Program-made: the position numbers and the translations under genes
Assembly: GCF_014190915.1 (NCBI RefSeq)
Contig: NZ_JACHVU010000001.1
Span: 248,001 to 312,000, forward strand
Length of the DNA stretch: 64,000 nt
From: Mycolicibacterium iranicum
Lineage (GTDB): Bacteria > Actinomycetota > Actinomycetes > Mycobacteriales > Mycobacteriaceae
Direction of reading: 5' to 3'
The notes under the pieces: generated by a model
Told to the model about the DNA's origin: nothing
Database searches by the model: none
What the model saw: only the letters and a program-made list of their open reading frames with translations
Shown here: positions 34,653 through 43,218 of the stretch, one piece after another
Layout: every line of letters begins with the position of its first letter
How positions within the stretch are numbered: position 1 is the stretch's first letter

Positions 34653-35495
34653 TCAGCTGTCGAGGACCCGCTCGACGTGTGCCTCGAGCCCGCTGCGATC
34701 GCCGAGACCGGCGACGTCGATGCCGAAGCGTCGTTCGAGGACGTCGAGCACTTCTCCGGCGGTGTCGAATCGGAATTTCTCCGAACCGTCGGCGCGGTGC
34801 ACGGCGAGATGGCGTCCCCGCAGGTTCCAGCGGGCGTCGTCGGTGACCAGCGCCGCGGTCAGCCCGGTCACGAATCCGGATTTCGGATAGGTGGACACGT
34901 ACCAGCTGCCGACCTCGAGGTCGATCCGCGGGCGCGGGGTGGGATCCAGCAGATACAGGGGCTGCCAGGCGCCGCGGATCTGGGCCTGCAGCTCGAACCC
35001 CTCGGGGTGATCGAGCAACCGGTACGGCTCGTGGCGGGTCTGCTGAACGGGTCCGGCGTGCAACCGGATCGGCGACGTGAGCGTCTGACCCCCGAACCCG
35101 ACGTCCACCAGAAAGGGGCCGTCCCCACCGGGCAGCGTCACCGACAGCACCTGATGGGTCTGCGCGGGCAGCGCCCCCGGCCCGGCCGCACCGCCGTCCT
35201 GCATCCACACGACCCGCCCAGCGAGCCGCTGCACCTCGAAACCCAGCTCGTCGAGCACGTAGCCGAGCAGGCCGTTGTGCTCGTAGCAGTAGCCGCCGCG
35301 GCGGCGGCCGACGAGCTTGTCCGCCAGGGCTTCTGCCGACAGGTCGACGACGGGCACCCCGGTGAGGGGGTCCAGGTTCTCGAACGGGATGCTGCGGTTG
35401 TGCGCGGCGACGATCTCCTGCAGCGCGGCGAGGGTGGCCTCGGCGCGGTGGGAGAGACCGATCCGGTGAAAGTACGCGTCGGGCAGGCTGGCCAT
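34653..35495 (-). CDS. nat: Arylamine N-acetyltransferase
   Basis: A 280-residue NAT that transfers acetyl or propionyl groups from CoA to arylamines and hydrazines. The catalytic triad is Cys70 (GGYCYEHN), His114 (AQTHQVL) and Asp131 (LVDVGFG), with the spacing known for mycobacterial NAT. ATG 35495 was used, since seven codons further upstream add nothing conserved. In M. tuberculosis nat neighbours the hsa sterol genes, which is not the case here. It lies 56 bases upstream of the AraC-type gene in the same direction. Confidence 0.92.
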   Translation of the reverse strand: MASLPDAYFHRIGLSHRAEATLAALQEIVAAHNRSIPFENLDPLTGVPVVDLSAEALADKLVGRRRGGYCYEHNGLLGYVLDELGFEVQRLAGRVVWMQDGGAAGPGALPAQTHQVLSVTLPGGDGPFLVDVGFGGQTLTSPIRLHAGPVQQTRHEPYRLLDHPEGFELQAQIRGAWQPLYLLDPTPRPRIDLEVGSWYVSTYPKSGFVTGLTAALVTDDARWNLRGRHLAVHRADGSEKFRFDTAGEVLDVLERRFGIDVAGLGDRSGLEAHVERVLDS

Positions 35496-35561
35496 GCCGT
35501 CATGGTGCGACCTCAACGGCGGTTCAGGTCAACCCGCCCCGAACAGGACCCGCCCGAAACA

Positions 35562-35602
35562 GCACTATGGCGGAATCCCCCGACCGGGTTCCGCCATAGT
35601 GC
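35562..35602. repeat. Intergenic 41-bp palindrome
   Basis: Fourteen-base perfect arms GCACTATGGCGGAA and TTCCGCCATAGTGC, extended by CCC/GGG with one bulge, flank a short loop. It sits in the 227-base region between divergent nat and an SDR gene, where a terminator is not expected. It may be a large operator, a folded transcript leader or a REP-like element. Confidence 0.7.
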
Positions 35603-35722
35603 CTCAGAACCTACAGCGGACAGGGCACCCTTGGTCGCATTTTCCGTAGCTTGTCTACCTGCTGGCCGGAATTCGTCGCCGATGCGGGACTGCGCGGGCA
35701 CCGCGACGACGTTGACGGGGGC

Positions 35723-36421
35723 ATGACACACATCGAACACATCACCGCTCTGGTCACCGGCGCGAACCGCGGTCTCGGCCGGCGTTTCGCCGAAGAGTTG
35801 CTCGCCCGCGGCGCCACGGTCTATGCCGCGGCCCGCCGGCCCGAAACCATCGACCTGCCCGGCGTCATCCCTGTCCAGCTCGACATCACCGATCCGGAAT
35901 CGGTACGCCATGCCGCCGAAGTGGCCGGCGACGTCAACGTCGTCATCAACAACGCGGGGGTCTCGACGCGCGCCGGGTTGCTCGACGGCGCGATGGACGA
36001 CATCCGGCTCGAGATGGAGACGCACTACTTCGGCACCCTGTCGGTCACCCGCGCCTTCGCGCCGGTCATCGAGCGCACCATCGCCGACACCGGCGGTGGC
36101 GGCGCCATCCTCAACGTGCTCTCGGTGCTGTCGTGGGCACATCCGGCGAGCAGCGGGGCCTATGCGGCAGCCAAGGCGGCGGGTTGGGCGATGACCGACG
36201 CCGTACGCCAGGAGCTCGCCCCCAAGGGCATCCACGTCGCCGCACTGCACGTCGGCTACATGGACACCGACATGGTCAGCTACATCCCCGCCGACCAAAA
36301 GACCGACCCCGCCGTGGTGGCCAGGCTCGCCCTCGACGGGCTGTTCGCCGGCAAGCCCGAGATCCTCGGCGACGAGCTCACCCGCACCGTGAAGGCGGGC
36401 CTGGCGGGAAGCACGTCCTGA
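35723..36421 (+). CDS. Short-chain dehydrogenase/reductase
   Basis: A 232-residue classical SDR. The cofactor loop is TGANRGLG (near residue 12), then NNAG, and the catalytic Ser/Tyr/Lys lie in SVLSWAHPASSGAYAAAKAA. Arg residues after the glycine loop suggest NADP(H). The substrate is unknown. ATG 35723 starts the conserved domain, and the open frame before it does not look coding. Confidence 0.87.
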   Translation: MTHIEHITALVTGANRGLGRRFAEELLARGATVYAAARRPETIDLPGVIPVQLDITDPESVRHAAEVAGDVNVVINNAGVSTRAGLLDGAMDDIRLEMETHYFGTLSVTRAFAPVIERTIADTGGGGAILNVLSVLSWAHPASSGAYAAAKAAGWAMTDAVRQELAPKGIHVAALHVGYMDTDMVSYIPADQKTDPAVVARLALDGLFAGKPEILGDELTRTVKAGLAGSTS

Positions 36422-36503
36422 GCCGCCGCCCTTGACGACGACGAAGTCGGTACTGGATCCTTCGCCCTAGGCGACGCTGGTCAGCGACCTGCTGGGCTCA
36501 GCG

Positions 36504-36533
36504 TTGTCGATGCCCGTGAGCAGCGGGTAGAGT
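36504..36533 (+). promoter_or_regulatory. Probable promoter of the acyltransferase-fadD12-lipO operon
   Basis: A -35-like TTGTCG (36504-36509) and a -10 TAGAGT (36528-36533) are separated by 18 bases. The KstR box begins 9 bases after the -10, so a bound repressor would cover the transcription start. Confidence 0.5.
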
Positions 36534-36541
36534 GGCAAAAC

Positions 36542-36555
36542 TAGAACACGTTCCA
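36542..36555. promoter_or_regulatory. KstR operator
   Basis: TAGAAC-AC-GTTCCA satisfies every fixed base of the KstR consensus TNNAACNNGTTNNA. It is placed between a likely -10 box and the GTG start of the acyltransferase gene (46 bases away). Confidence 0.7.
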
Positions 36556-36601
36556 GTCGGACGCACGTCCAGTCTGACACGTAGCCGTCGAGGGGGCCGC
36601 C

Positions 36602-37411
36602 GTGAGTGAGACCGACATCGAACCGTCCGAAGTCACCAAGTGGGATCCGGTGCTGACCGAGCGGGTGATGGGGTTCCTGAAACCCTTCCTCAAGGGCTGG
36701 CACCGCGCCGAGGTCCGCGGCCTGGAGGACTTCCCCCACGGAGGGGCGCTCGTCGTCTCCAACCACTCCGGCGGCCTGTTCCCGATGGACGTCCCCGTCT
36801 TCGCCAGCGGCTTCTACGACAAGTTCGGGTTCGACCGTCCGGTCTACACGCTCAGCCACGACATGCTGATGGTCGGGCCGTCGGGCGCGTTCTTCAAGAA
36901 GACCGGCTTCATCCCCGCCAACCACAAGAACGCCGACGAGGCGCTGCGGTCCGGCGGCGTCGTCGTCGTGTTCCCCGGCGGCGACTACGACGTCTACCGT
37001 CCCAGCTTCTCGGCGAACAAGATCGACTTCGGCGGCCGCACGGGCTACGTGAAGGCCGCACTGAACGCCGGTGTCCCGATCGTGCCGACCGTGGGCATCG
37101 GCGGCCAGGAGAGCCAGCTGTTCCTGACCCGCGGCACCGACGTCGCGAAGGCCCTCGGCCCGATCGCGCGGATGTTCCGCGCCAAGATCGTGCCCGTCTC
37201 GTTCGGGTTCCCGTTCGGACTGTCCGTCGTCCTGCCGCTGAACGTGCCGCTGCCCGCCAAGATCACGATGAAGGCGCTGCCGCCGATCGACATCGTGAAG
37301 GAGTTCGGAGAGAACCCCGACATCGACGAGGTGGACGCGCACGTCCGCCTGGTGATGCAGCGTGCCCTCGACGAACTGGCCCGCGAGCGCAAGCTGCCGG
37401 TGCTGGGCTGA
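36602..37411 (+). CDS. PlsC-like lysophospholipid acyltransferase (Rv1428c type)
   Basis: A 269-residue 1-acylglycerol-phosphate-acyltransferase-like protein. NHSGGLFPMD is a variant of the NHX4D active-site motif with a longer His-Asp spacing, and FPGGDYDVYRP is the substrate-binding motif III. It is membrane-associated, moving acyl groups to a glycerol or similar acceptor. It is the first gene of an operon with fadD12 and lipO (3-base gap, then an 8-base overlap), the order seen for Rv1428c-Rv1426c. The start is GTG 36602 after GAGGGGG. A KstR box controls it. Confidence 0.85.
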   Translation: MSETDIEPSEVTKWDPVLTERVMGFLKPFLKGWHRAEVRGLEDFPHGGALVVSNHSGGLFPMDVPVFASGFYDKFGFDRPVYTLSHDMLMVGPSGAFFKKTGFIPANHKNADEALRSGGVVVVFPGGDYDVYRPSFSANKIDFGGRTGYVKAALNAGVPIVPTVGIGGQESQLFLTRGTDVAKALGPIARMFRAKIVPVSFGFPFGLSVVLPLNVPLPAKITMKALPPIDIVKEFGENPDIDEVDAHVRLVMQRALDELARERKLPVLG

Positions 37412-37414
37412 GCG

Positions 37415-39055
37415 ATGGGACTGCTCGACCCCGTCACGGGCACCCTGGGGCTGCTCTCGACGATGGTGCGCGCGGGGGTCATCGCCCCGATGCGCCCGGA
37501 CAAGTACCTACGGATCGCCGGCGCCATGCAGCGCGAGAACATGGCGATCACCTCGGGTTTCGCCGCCGCGGCCCAGCGCTGCCCGGACCGCGCCGGCCTC
37601 GTCGACGAGATCGGGATCCTGACCTGGCGCCAGATCGACCGGCGGGCGGACGCCTTCGCGGCCGCGCTGCAGTCGCTGCCCGACGGCCGGCCCGAGGTCA
37701 TCGGCCTGATGGCCCGCAACCACCGCGGCTTCGTCGACGCACTGATCGCGGCCAACCGCATCGGCGCCGACGTCCTGTTGCTCAACACGTCGTTCGCCGG
37801 ACCCGCTCTGGCCGAGGTGCTCGAGCGCGAGGGTGAGGGCAAGTCGCTCGCGGTGGTCTACGACGAGGAGTTCACCGAGACGGTGGATCGCGCGGTGGCC
37901 GGACGGCCGGACACCACCCGCATCGTCGCGTGGACCGAGACCGACACCGGCACGGACCAGCTGACGGTCGAGGGGCTCATCCGCGAATACGGCGGGCAGG
38001 AGCCGTTGCGTTCGGTCGAGAAGAGCCGGGTGATCCTGTTGACCTCCGGCACGACCGGGACTCCCAAGGGCGCCAAGCACTCCGGCGGGGACCCCAGCGT
38101 CCTCAAGGCGATCCTGGACCGCACCCCGTGGCGGGCCGAGCAACCCGTGGTCGTCGTCGCCCCGATGTTCCACGCCTGGGGGTTCTCCCAATTGGCGTTC
38201 GCGGCGTCGATGTCGTGCACCATCATCACGCGGCGCAAGTTCGATCCCGAGGCGACGCTGGAGCTGATCGACAAGTTCCGTGCGACCGGACTGTGCGTGG
38301 TGCCGGTGATGTTCGACCGGATCATGGACCTGCCCGACGAGGTGCTGGACAGATACAGCTGCCGGTCGCTGCGCTTCGCCGCGGCGTCGGGGTCGCGGAT
38401 GCGTCCCGATGTGGTCATCACGTTCATGGACCGGTTCGGCGACGTGATCTACAACAACTACAACGCCACCGAGGCCGGGATGATCGCGACCGCAACCCCC
38501 CGGGACCTGCGGGCCGCCCCCGACACCGCCGGCAGGCCCGCCGAGGGCACCGAGATCCGGATCCTGGATGCTGATTTCGAGGAGGTGCCGACCGGGGTGA
38601 CCGGTGGCATCTACGTGCGCAATTCGACGCAGTTCGACGGCTACACCTCGGGAAAGACGAAGGATTTCCACGAGGGCTTCATGTCCTCCGGCGATGTCGG
38701 CTACCTCGACGAGGAGGGGCGACTCTTCGTGGTGGGCCGCGACGACGAGATGATCGTGTCCGGGGGCGAGAACATCTACCCGATCGAGGTGGAGAAGACG
38801 TTGACCGCCCATGACGACGTCGCCGAGGCCACCGTGCTCGGCGTCGACGACGAGAAGTACGGGCAACGGCTCGAGGCTTTCGTGGTTTTGAACCCCGGCG
38901 CCGCGGCTACCCCCGACACACTCAAACAACATGTCCGCGACAACCTCGCGAACTACAAAGTGCCCAGGGAGATCACGGTGCTCGACGAGCTGCCGCGCAG
39001 TATCACCGGCAAGATTTCGCGGAGGGATCTGAAGAACCGGCTCGGGAATGCGTAA
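37415..39055 (+). CDS. fadD12: Long-chain fatty-acyl-CoA synthetase FadD12
   Basis: A 546-residue ANL-superfamily fatty acyl-CoA synthetase. The P-loop TSGTTGTPKG is near residue 210, the A5 motif is NNYNATE, the hinge is GRDDEMIVSGGENIYP, and the C-terminal catalytic Lys lies in LPRSITGKISRRDL. It activates fatty acids for the neighbouring acyltransferase or for oxidation. The name rests on length and operon partners matching Rv1427c. Confidence 0.88.
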   Translation: MGLLDPVTGTLGLLSTMVRAGVIAPMRPDKYLRIAGAMQRENMAITSGFAAAAQRCPDRAGLVDEIGILTWRQIDRRADAFAAALQSLPDGRPEVIGLMARNHRGFVDALIAANRIGADVLLLNTSFAGPALAEVLEREGEGKSLAVVYDEEFTETVDRAVAGRPDTTRIVAWTETDTGTDQLTVEGLIREYGGQEPLRSVEKSRVILLTSGTTGTPKGAKHSGGDPSVLKAILDRTPWRAEQPVVVVAPMFHAWGFSQLAFAASMSCTIITRRKFDPEATLELIDKFRATGLCVVPVMFDRIMDLPDEVLDRYSCRSLRFAAASGSRMRPDVVITFMDRFGDVIYNNYNATEAGMIATATPRDLRAAPDTAGRPAEGTEIRILDADFEEVPTGVTGGIYVRNSTQFDGYTSGKTKDFHEGFMSSGDVGYLDEEGRLFVVGRDDEMIVSGGENIYPIEVEKTLTAHDDVAEATVLGVDDEKYGQRLEAFVVLNPGAAATPDTLKQHVRDNLANYKVPREITVLDELPRSITGKISRRDLKNRLGNA

Positions 39056-40289
39056 GCCCCGTCCGGTGCTGCGCGCTGTCGCGGAGCTCCTCAATGCCGC
39101 CAACGGCCTGCGTCCGCTCGCCCGGGAGGGTTACCCGACCATCCCCGTGTTCGCGTTCGGGTGGCCCACCTCGGAGATGTCGCCGCTGTACATGGCCGGG
39201 TCGATGCTCGACGCGATCCGGCGCGGCATCCGCGGTGACTTCCGGGGGACGCGTGGTCGAATCGCGCTGGTGCTCACCGCGATCGCCTGGGGTGTGTTGT
39301 ATGTGATCCACCGCCGCAACGTGGCATCGCAACCGAATTTCGAGGAACCGCTGCGTGAGGCCCTCGGCGAGAACTACCAGCAGATCGCCGAGAAGGCGAA
39401 GTCGACGCGGCGGCGCCTCATCGGCGTCTTCCCCAACGACGTGATCCGCCGCCGGTATGTCGAGAAGGCCAGCACCATCCAGTACGGGCCGAACGGCCGG
39501 GTCAACCGCGCCGACATCTGGCGCCGCGCCGACCTGCCCAAGGACGGTAAAGCCCCTGTGCTGCTGCAGGTTCCGGGTGGAGCGTGGGCCATCGGCATGC
39601 GTCGCCCGCAGGCCTATCCGCTGCTCAGCCACCTCGCCGACCACGGCTGGATCTGCGTGTCGATCGACTACCGGGTCAGCCCGCGCCACACGTGGCCCGA
39701 CCACATCGTGGACGTCAAGCGGGCGCTGGCGTGGATCAAGGAGAACATCGCCGAGTACGGCGGCGATCCCGATTTCGTGGCCATCTCCGGCGGGTCGGCC
39801 GGCGGACACCTCTCCTCGCTGGTCGCGCTGACCCCCGACGACCCACAGTTCCAGCCCGGGTTCGAGGACGCCGACACGTCGGTGGTCGCCGCGGTCCCGA
39901 TCTACGGCCGCTACGACTGGGTCTCGGCGAAAGGCAACGGTCGCAAGGAGTTCATCGGCTTCCTGCAGAAGTTCGTTGTGAAGAAGCCGATCTCGCAGAA
40001 CCGGCAGACCTATGTCGACGCCTCGCCGAGTTACCGGCTGCGGGCCGACGCACCGCCGTTTTTCATCCTGCACGGACAGGACGACTCGATCATCCCCGTG
40101 GCCGAAGGACGGGAGTTCGCCGCCGCCCTGAAGGAGGTGTCGACCTCACCGGTGGTGTATGCCGAGATCCCGCATGCCCAACACGCTTTCGACTTCTACT
40201 ACGGATCGCCGCGGGCGCACTACACCGCCCAGGCCGTGGAGGAGTTCCTGTCGTGGGTGATGGCGACGCGGAAGAAGGCGGCGGCTTAG
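39048..40289 (+). CDS. lipO: Alpha/beta-hydrolase esterase LipO
   Basis: A 413-residue esterase of the hormone-sensitive-lipase-like LipC/LipO group. The oxyanion loop is VPGGAW instead of HGGG. The nucleophile Ser is in SGGSAGG, the acid in HGQDDSIIP, the His in HAQHAF. A hydrophobic segment near residues 72-88 (IALVLTAIAWGVLYVIH) may anchor it to the membrane. It overlaps fadD12 by 8 bases. Its stop codon borders the 25-bp tandem repeat shared with the convergent DGAT gene. Confidence 0.87.
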   Translation: MRKPRPVLRAVAELLNAANGLRPLAREGYPTIPVFAFGWPTSEMSPLYMAGSMLDAIRRGIRGDFRGTRGRIALVLTAIAWGVLYVIHRRNVASQPNFEEPLREALGENYQQIAEKAKSTRRRLIGVFPNDVIRRRYVEKASTIQYGPNGRVNRADIWRRADLPKDGKAPVLLQVPGGAWAIGMRRPQAYPLLSHLADHGWICVSIDYRVSPRHTWPDHIVDVKRALAWIKENIAEYGGDPDFVAISGGSAGGHLSSLVALTPDDPQFQPGFEDADTSVVAAVPIYGRYDWVSAKGNGRKEFIGFLQKFVVKKPISQNRQTYVDASPSYRLRADAPPFFILHGQDDSIIPVAEGREFAAALKEVSTSPVVYAEIPHAQHAFDFYYGSPRAHYTAQAVEEFLSWVMATRKKAAA

Positions 40290-40290
40290 G

Positions 40291-40365
40291 GTCCGACGAG
40301 CCGAGTAATTGGCCACGTCGGCGAGCCGACTAATTGGCCACGTCGGCGAGCCGACTAATTGGCCA
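40291..40365. repeat. Three tandem 25-bp repeats
   Basis: Three consecutive 25-base units (40291-40315, 40316-40340, 40341-40365). Units 2 and 3 are identical, and unit 1 differs at a few bases. Each carries GTCGGC-GA-GCCGAC, a small hairpin, followed by TAATTGG. They fill the whole gap between two convergent genes. The DGAT stop codon lies inside unit 3, so its last residues are encoded by the repeat. Confidence 0.9.
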
Positions 40366-41785
40366 TCGCGGTCTCGACGACCGTCAGCTCGGCGGAAAGC
40401 CCTGCGGCGCGTCGGATCTCGACGAACTCCTCGACCATCGCATCGGTCAGCTCATGGGGATCCTGGAGGGTCTTGCCGTCGGTCAGCACCGAGATGTTGA
40501 TCTGGTCGACGTAGCTCCAGACGGTGATGTTGATACCGCTGCCGACGGTCAGGGGCCCGACCGAATAGATCTCGGTGACGAGTGCGCCGCCGACGCGGGC
40601 ACGCTCGCGGGGCCCCGGCACGTTGGAGATCGGCAGGTTCATCACCTTGTTCTGGCCGTCTTTGGTGCCCAACCAGCGGAACATCGCCTCGGCGGGGGCC
40701 GGTGGTAGGTAGGCCGACCATCTGCTGACCAGTTCCGGGCCGAGCAGGTTGTTGCTCTCCTTGCCGGCGACGGCGGCGTCGTGGGCGGCGCGCACCCGCT
40801 CCAGCGGATCCTCCAGTTCCACCGGGATGCTCACCAGCACGCCCGTGAAGTAGTTGCCCGAGATCCGGTCCCGGGAGAAGTCGAAGCTCACCGGGACCGA
40901 GGCCAGCAGTGGATGATCGGCACGGTTGTCGTAGCGCAACAACAACTTTCGCAACGCACCGGCGGAGATGGCCAGCACCATGTCGTTGATCGTGACCCCG
41001 AGGTGCTTACCGGTCTGCTTCACGTCGTCGAGCGACAGCGTGGCGGTGGCGAACTTGCGGGTCGCGTCGATCTGGTGGTTCATGAAGGTCGCAGGTGGGG
41101 TGAACGGCCTCGTCAGCTCCGGCGAGAACTTCTGGCCACTCTGCTGGACCCTGCGTACGCCGGCCGCGGTGTAGCGCACGACGCTCGGGAACTTCGCGAT
41201 CTGGCGGAGGTGGTCGGTGAACGCCGTCCGGACCAGCTCACCCCGGGACGGGGCGGGATCCGTGGCGTACGAGTCGCGGTCGGCCTGCGGTCCGTCCTGC
41301 AGATCCATCCCGCGGGCCAGCAGGTTCGCCGAGGCGACACCGTCGGCCAGCGCGTGGTGGATCTTGCCGAGCACCGCGATGCGGCCGCCGGCCAGGCCCT
41401 CGATCAGGTACATCTCCCACAGCGGGCGGCTGCGGTCGAGCGGTGTGCTCGCGATCCGTCCGACCGCTTCGTCGAGCTCCCGGCGTCCACCCGGCGCTTC
41501 GACCCGGCAGGAGCGGACGTGATACTCCAGATCTACCTCGGCGTTCTCGCGCCACATCGGATGGTGGAACTTGAACGGGATGTCGATCAGCTCGTACCGG
41601 AATGGGTCGAGCTTGTAGAGGCGTCCGTGGATGACCTTGCGGAGTTCCTCGACGCCGAATGTGGCGCCGCCCTCCTGCGCGAACGTCGAGTCGAGTTCGA
41701 TCACCGCCAGCTTGAGCGTATGCATGTGGACGCTGGGGGTTTCGCTGTACAGGAGCACAGCGTCCCAGCCACGAAGCCTTTTCAC
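40355..41785 (-). CDS. Wax ester synthase/diacylglycerol acyltransferase (Rv0221 type)
   Basis: A 476-residue WS/DGAT that esterifies diacylglycerol or fatty alcohol with acyl-CoA to make triacylglycerol or wax ester. The active-site motif HHALADG is at residues 143-149, and the second conserved block is NLPISNVPGP near residue 390. It follows lipC on the same strand by 43 bases, the Rv0220-Rv0221 order. The C-terminal AMAN and stop codon fall in the 25-bp repeat. Confidence 0.92.
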   Translation of the reverse strand: MKRLRGWDAVLLYSETPSVHMHTLKLAVIELDSTFAQEGGATFGVEELRKVIHGRLYKLDPFRYELIDIPFKFHHPMWRENAEVDLEYHVRSCRVEAPGGRRELDEAVGRIASTPLDRSRPLWEMYLIEGLAGGRIAVLGKIHHALADGVASANLLARGMDLQDGPQADRDSYATDPAPSRGELVRTAFTDHLRQIAKFPSVVRYTAAGVRRVQQSGQKFSPELTRPFTPPATFMNHQIDATRKFATATLSLDDVKQTGKHLGVTINDMVLAISAGALRKLLLRYDNRADHPLLASVPVSFDFSRDRISGNYFTGVLVSIPVELEDPLERVRAAHDAAVAGKESNNLLGPELVSRWSAYLPPAPAEAMFRWLGTKDGQNKVMNLPISNVPGPRERARVGGALVTEIYSVGPLTVGSGINITVWSYVDQINISVLTDGKTLQDPHELTDAMVEEFVEIRRAAGLSAELTVVETAMAN

Positions 41786-41828
41786 CGCGACAGCCTCTTC
41801 ACCGCGTCACCTTCCGCACCGGAGGTGA

Positions 41829-43049
41829 CTATATAACCTCTTTGGCTCCGATGAGGCTTCTGTTTCGGTGAATGTGGTTGAGGAACAAGCCGATTGCCGT
41901 CGCGGCCGCCCCCGTGCGGGCACCGTCGGTCATGTCGAACCCGTGTCCGGCGCCGGGGAGTTCGACGTAGCCGACGACGGACCGCGACACGGCGCGAAGA
42001 CGTTCGACGAAGCTCTGCGCCTGGGCGACGGGGATGACGCTGTCGCCGGTTCCGTGGATCACCAGGAACGGCGGTGCCTCGGAATGGACCCGGGCCATCG
42101 GGGAGGCCTTACGGAACACGTCAGGATGCTTGGCGAATTTACGCTTCACCACGACACGCTCGAGGAAGTCCATGAACCGGACACGCTCGACGGTGGACTT
42201 GTCCTCCCAGTCGTAGCGTCCGTAGATACCCACGACCGCGTCGACCGACGTGTCGGACCCCTCGGGCAGGTCGCCCTGCATCTCGGGATCGTTGGCCGTC
42301 AGGCCGGCGAGCGCGGCGAGGTGACCACCGGCGGAGGTGCCTGCGATGGCGACGAAGTTGCGGTCGCCGCCGAACCGGTCGACGTTGGCACGGGCCCACG
42401 CGATCGCGGTCTTGACGTCGGTGATGTGGGCGGGCCACGGGTTGTGCGGTGCGACCCGGTATTCGACGGACAGACACACCCAGCCCATTTCGGCCAGATG
42501 GGACATCAGCGCGTAGCCCTGCAGCATGCGGCCGCCGTGCACCCAGGCGCCGCCGGGCACGAAGATCATCACCGGCGCGTCGGAGGAGACGTCGTCACGA
42601 CGCCAGACGTCCAGCAACTGGGTCGGGCGGGGTCCGTAGCGCACCGAGGTGCGATGCACGTGGCGCCGGTGCTCCCGCATCCTCCAGACCGGAGGTTTGG
42701 GGTCGGCGGCGGGCCACTCGATCTCGAGGTCCTTGGCCGAGACGACGCCGCGGAGCGCGGCCTCGGTGACGGCGTTCGTGCAGTCCCGTTCCTGCTGCTT
42801 CTTCTCGGCGTCGTTGGGGGCCACCAGCGACTTGGCGAGTGCCCCGACGAAATCCGGCGCATGCCGTGCGCCCCAGACCCCCGCGGCCGTCAACGCGCCA
42901 AGCGGCTCAAGATGTTTCCCGACCACGGGCAGCGAAGCCGACGCGACGCTCATGGCCAGCATGTAGTCCGAGGGACCCGCGTTCAGCAACCATTTCAAGC
43001 GGGTAGTCAGGGTAGGTCCGGGGTACCGGGTATCCGGTCGTTCCGTCAT
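41829..43049 (-). CDS. lipC: Carboxylesterase LipC
   Basis: A 406-residue alpha/beta-hydrolase related to LipO. Oxyanion loop FVPGGAW, nucleophile Ser in AGTSAGGH, acid in HGTGDSVIP, His in GAGHGF. The M. tuberculosis LipC is cell-surface associated. It heads an operon with the DGAT gene, and its promoter is shared with the divergent two-domain acyl-CoA dehydrogenase and contains a CRP site. Confidence 0.88.
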   Translation of the reverse strand: MTERPDTRYPGPTLTTRLKWLLNAGPSDYMLAMSVASASLPVVGKHLEPLGALTAAGVWGARHAPDFVGALAKSLVAPNDAEKKQQERDCTNAVTEAALRGVVSAKDLEIEWPAADPKPPVWRMREHRRHVHRTSVRYGPRPTQLLDVWRRDDVSSDAPVMIFVPGGAWVHGGRMLQGYALMSHLAEMGWVCLSVEYRVAPHNPWPAHITDVKTAIAWARANVDRFGGDRNFVAIAGTSAGGHLAALAGLTANDPEMQGDLPEGSDTSVDAVVGIYGRYDWEDKSTVERVRFMDFLERVVVKRKFAKHPDVFRKASPMARVHSEAPPFLVIHGTGDSVIPVAQAQSFVERLRAVSRSVVGYVELPGAGHGFDMTDGARTGAAATAIGLFLNHIHRNRSLIGAKEVI

Positions 43050-43132
43050 GGGCGCGAGCGTACCCCGGTGACATAGGTCTCAAACGACAATCTGATCGAA
43101 GTTGTCTACCCAACTTTCAGACGTAGTCAATT

Positions 43133-43148
43133 TGTGACCGCTATCACA
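43133..43148. promoter_or_regulatory. CRP binding site
   Basis: TGTGA-CCGCTA-TCACA is an exact match to TGTGA-N6-TCACA. It lies 84 bases upstream of the lipC start and 71 bases upstream of the acyl-CoA dehydrogenase start. This position could serve activation or repression of either gene by the cAMP receptor protein. Confidence 0.75.
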
Positions 43149-43181
43149 GAATCATTTGCCGGAGGCGCCGGATAACGTCAG

Positions 43182-43195
43182 TTGACAACTGTCAA
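43182..43195. promoter_or_regulatory. TTGACA-N2-TGTCAA palindrome upstream of the two-domain dehydrogenase
   Basis: Six-base perfect arms with centre AC, ending 23 bases before the start codon. The same palindrome with longer arms is upstream of the fadD gene at 54266. The left arm is also an ideal -35 hexamer, but no -10 is placed for it. Confidence 0.5.
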
Positions 43196-43218
43196 TTTCA
43201 GCGAAGAGGGCTTCCACC

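Noticed and set aside
34597..35208. Extension of the AraC-type gene upstream to give a 523-residue protein
   Set aside because: The added part is antisense to nat, whose catalytic triad is complete. The domain starts cleanly after GTG 34596.
40291..40365. Tandem repeats as a possible CRISPR array
   Set aside because: The units are directly adjacent with no unique spacers and there are no cas genes. They are a simple tandem repeat.
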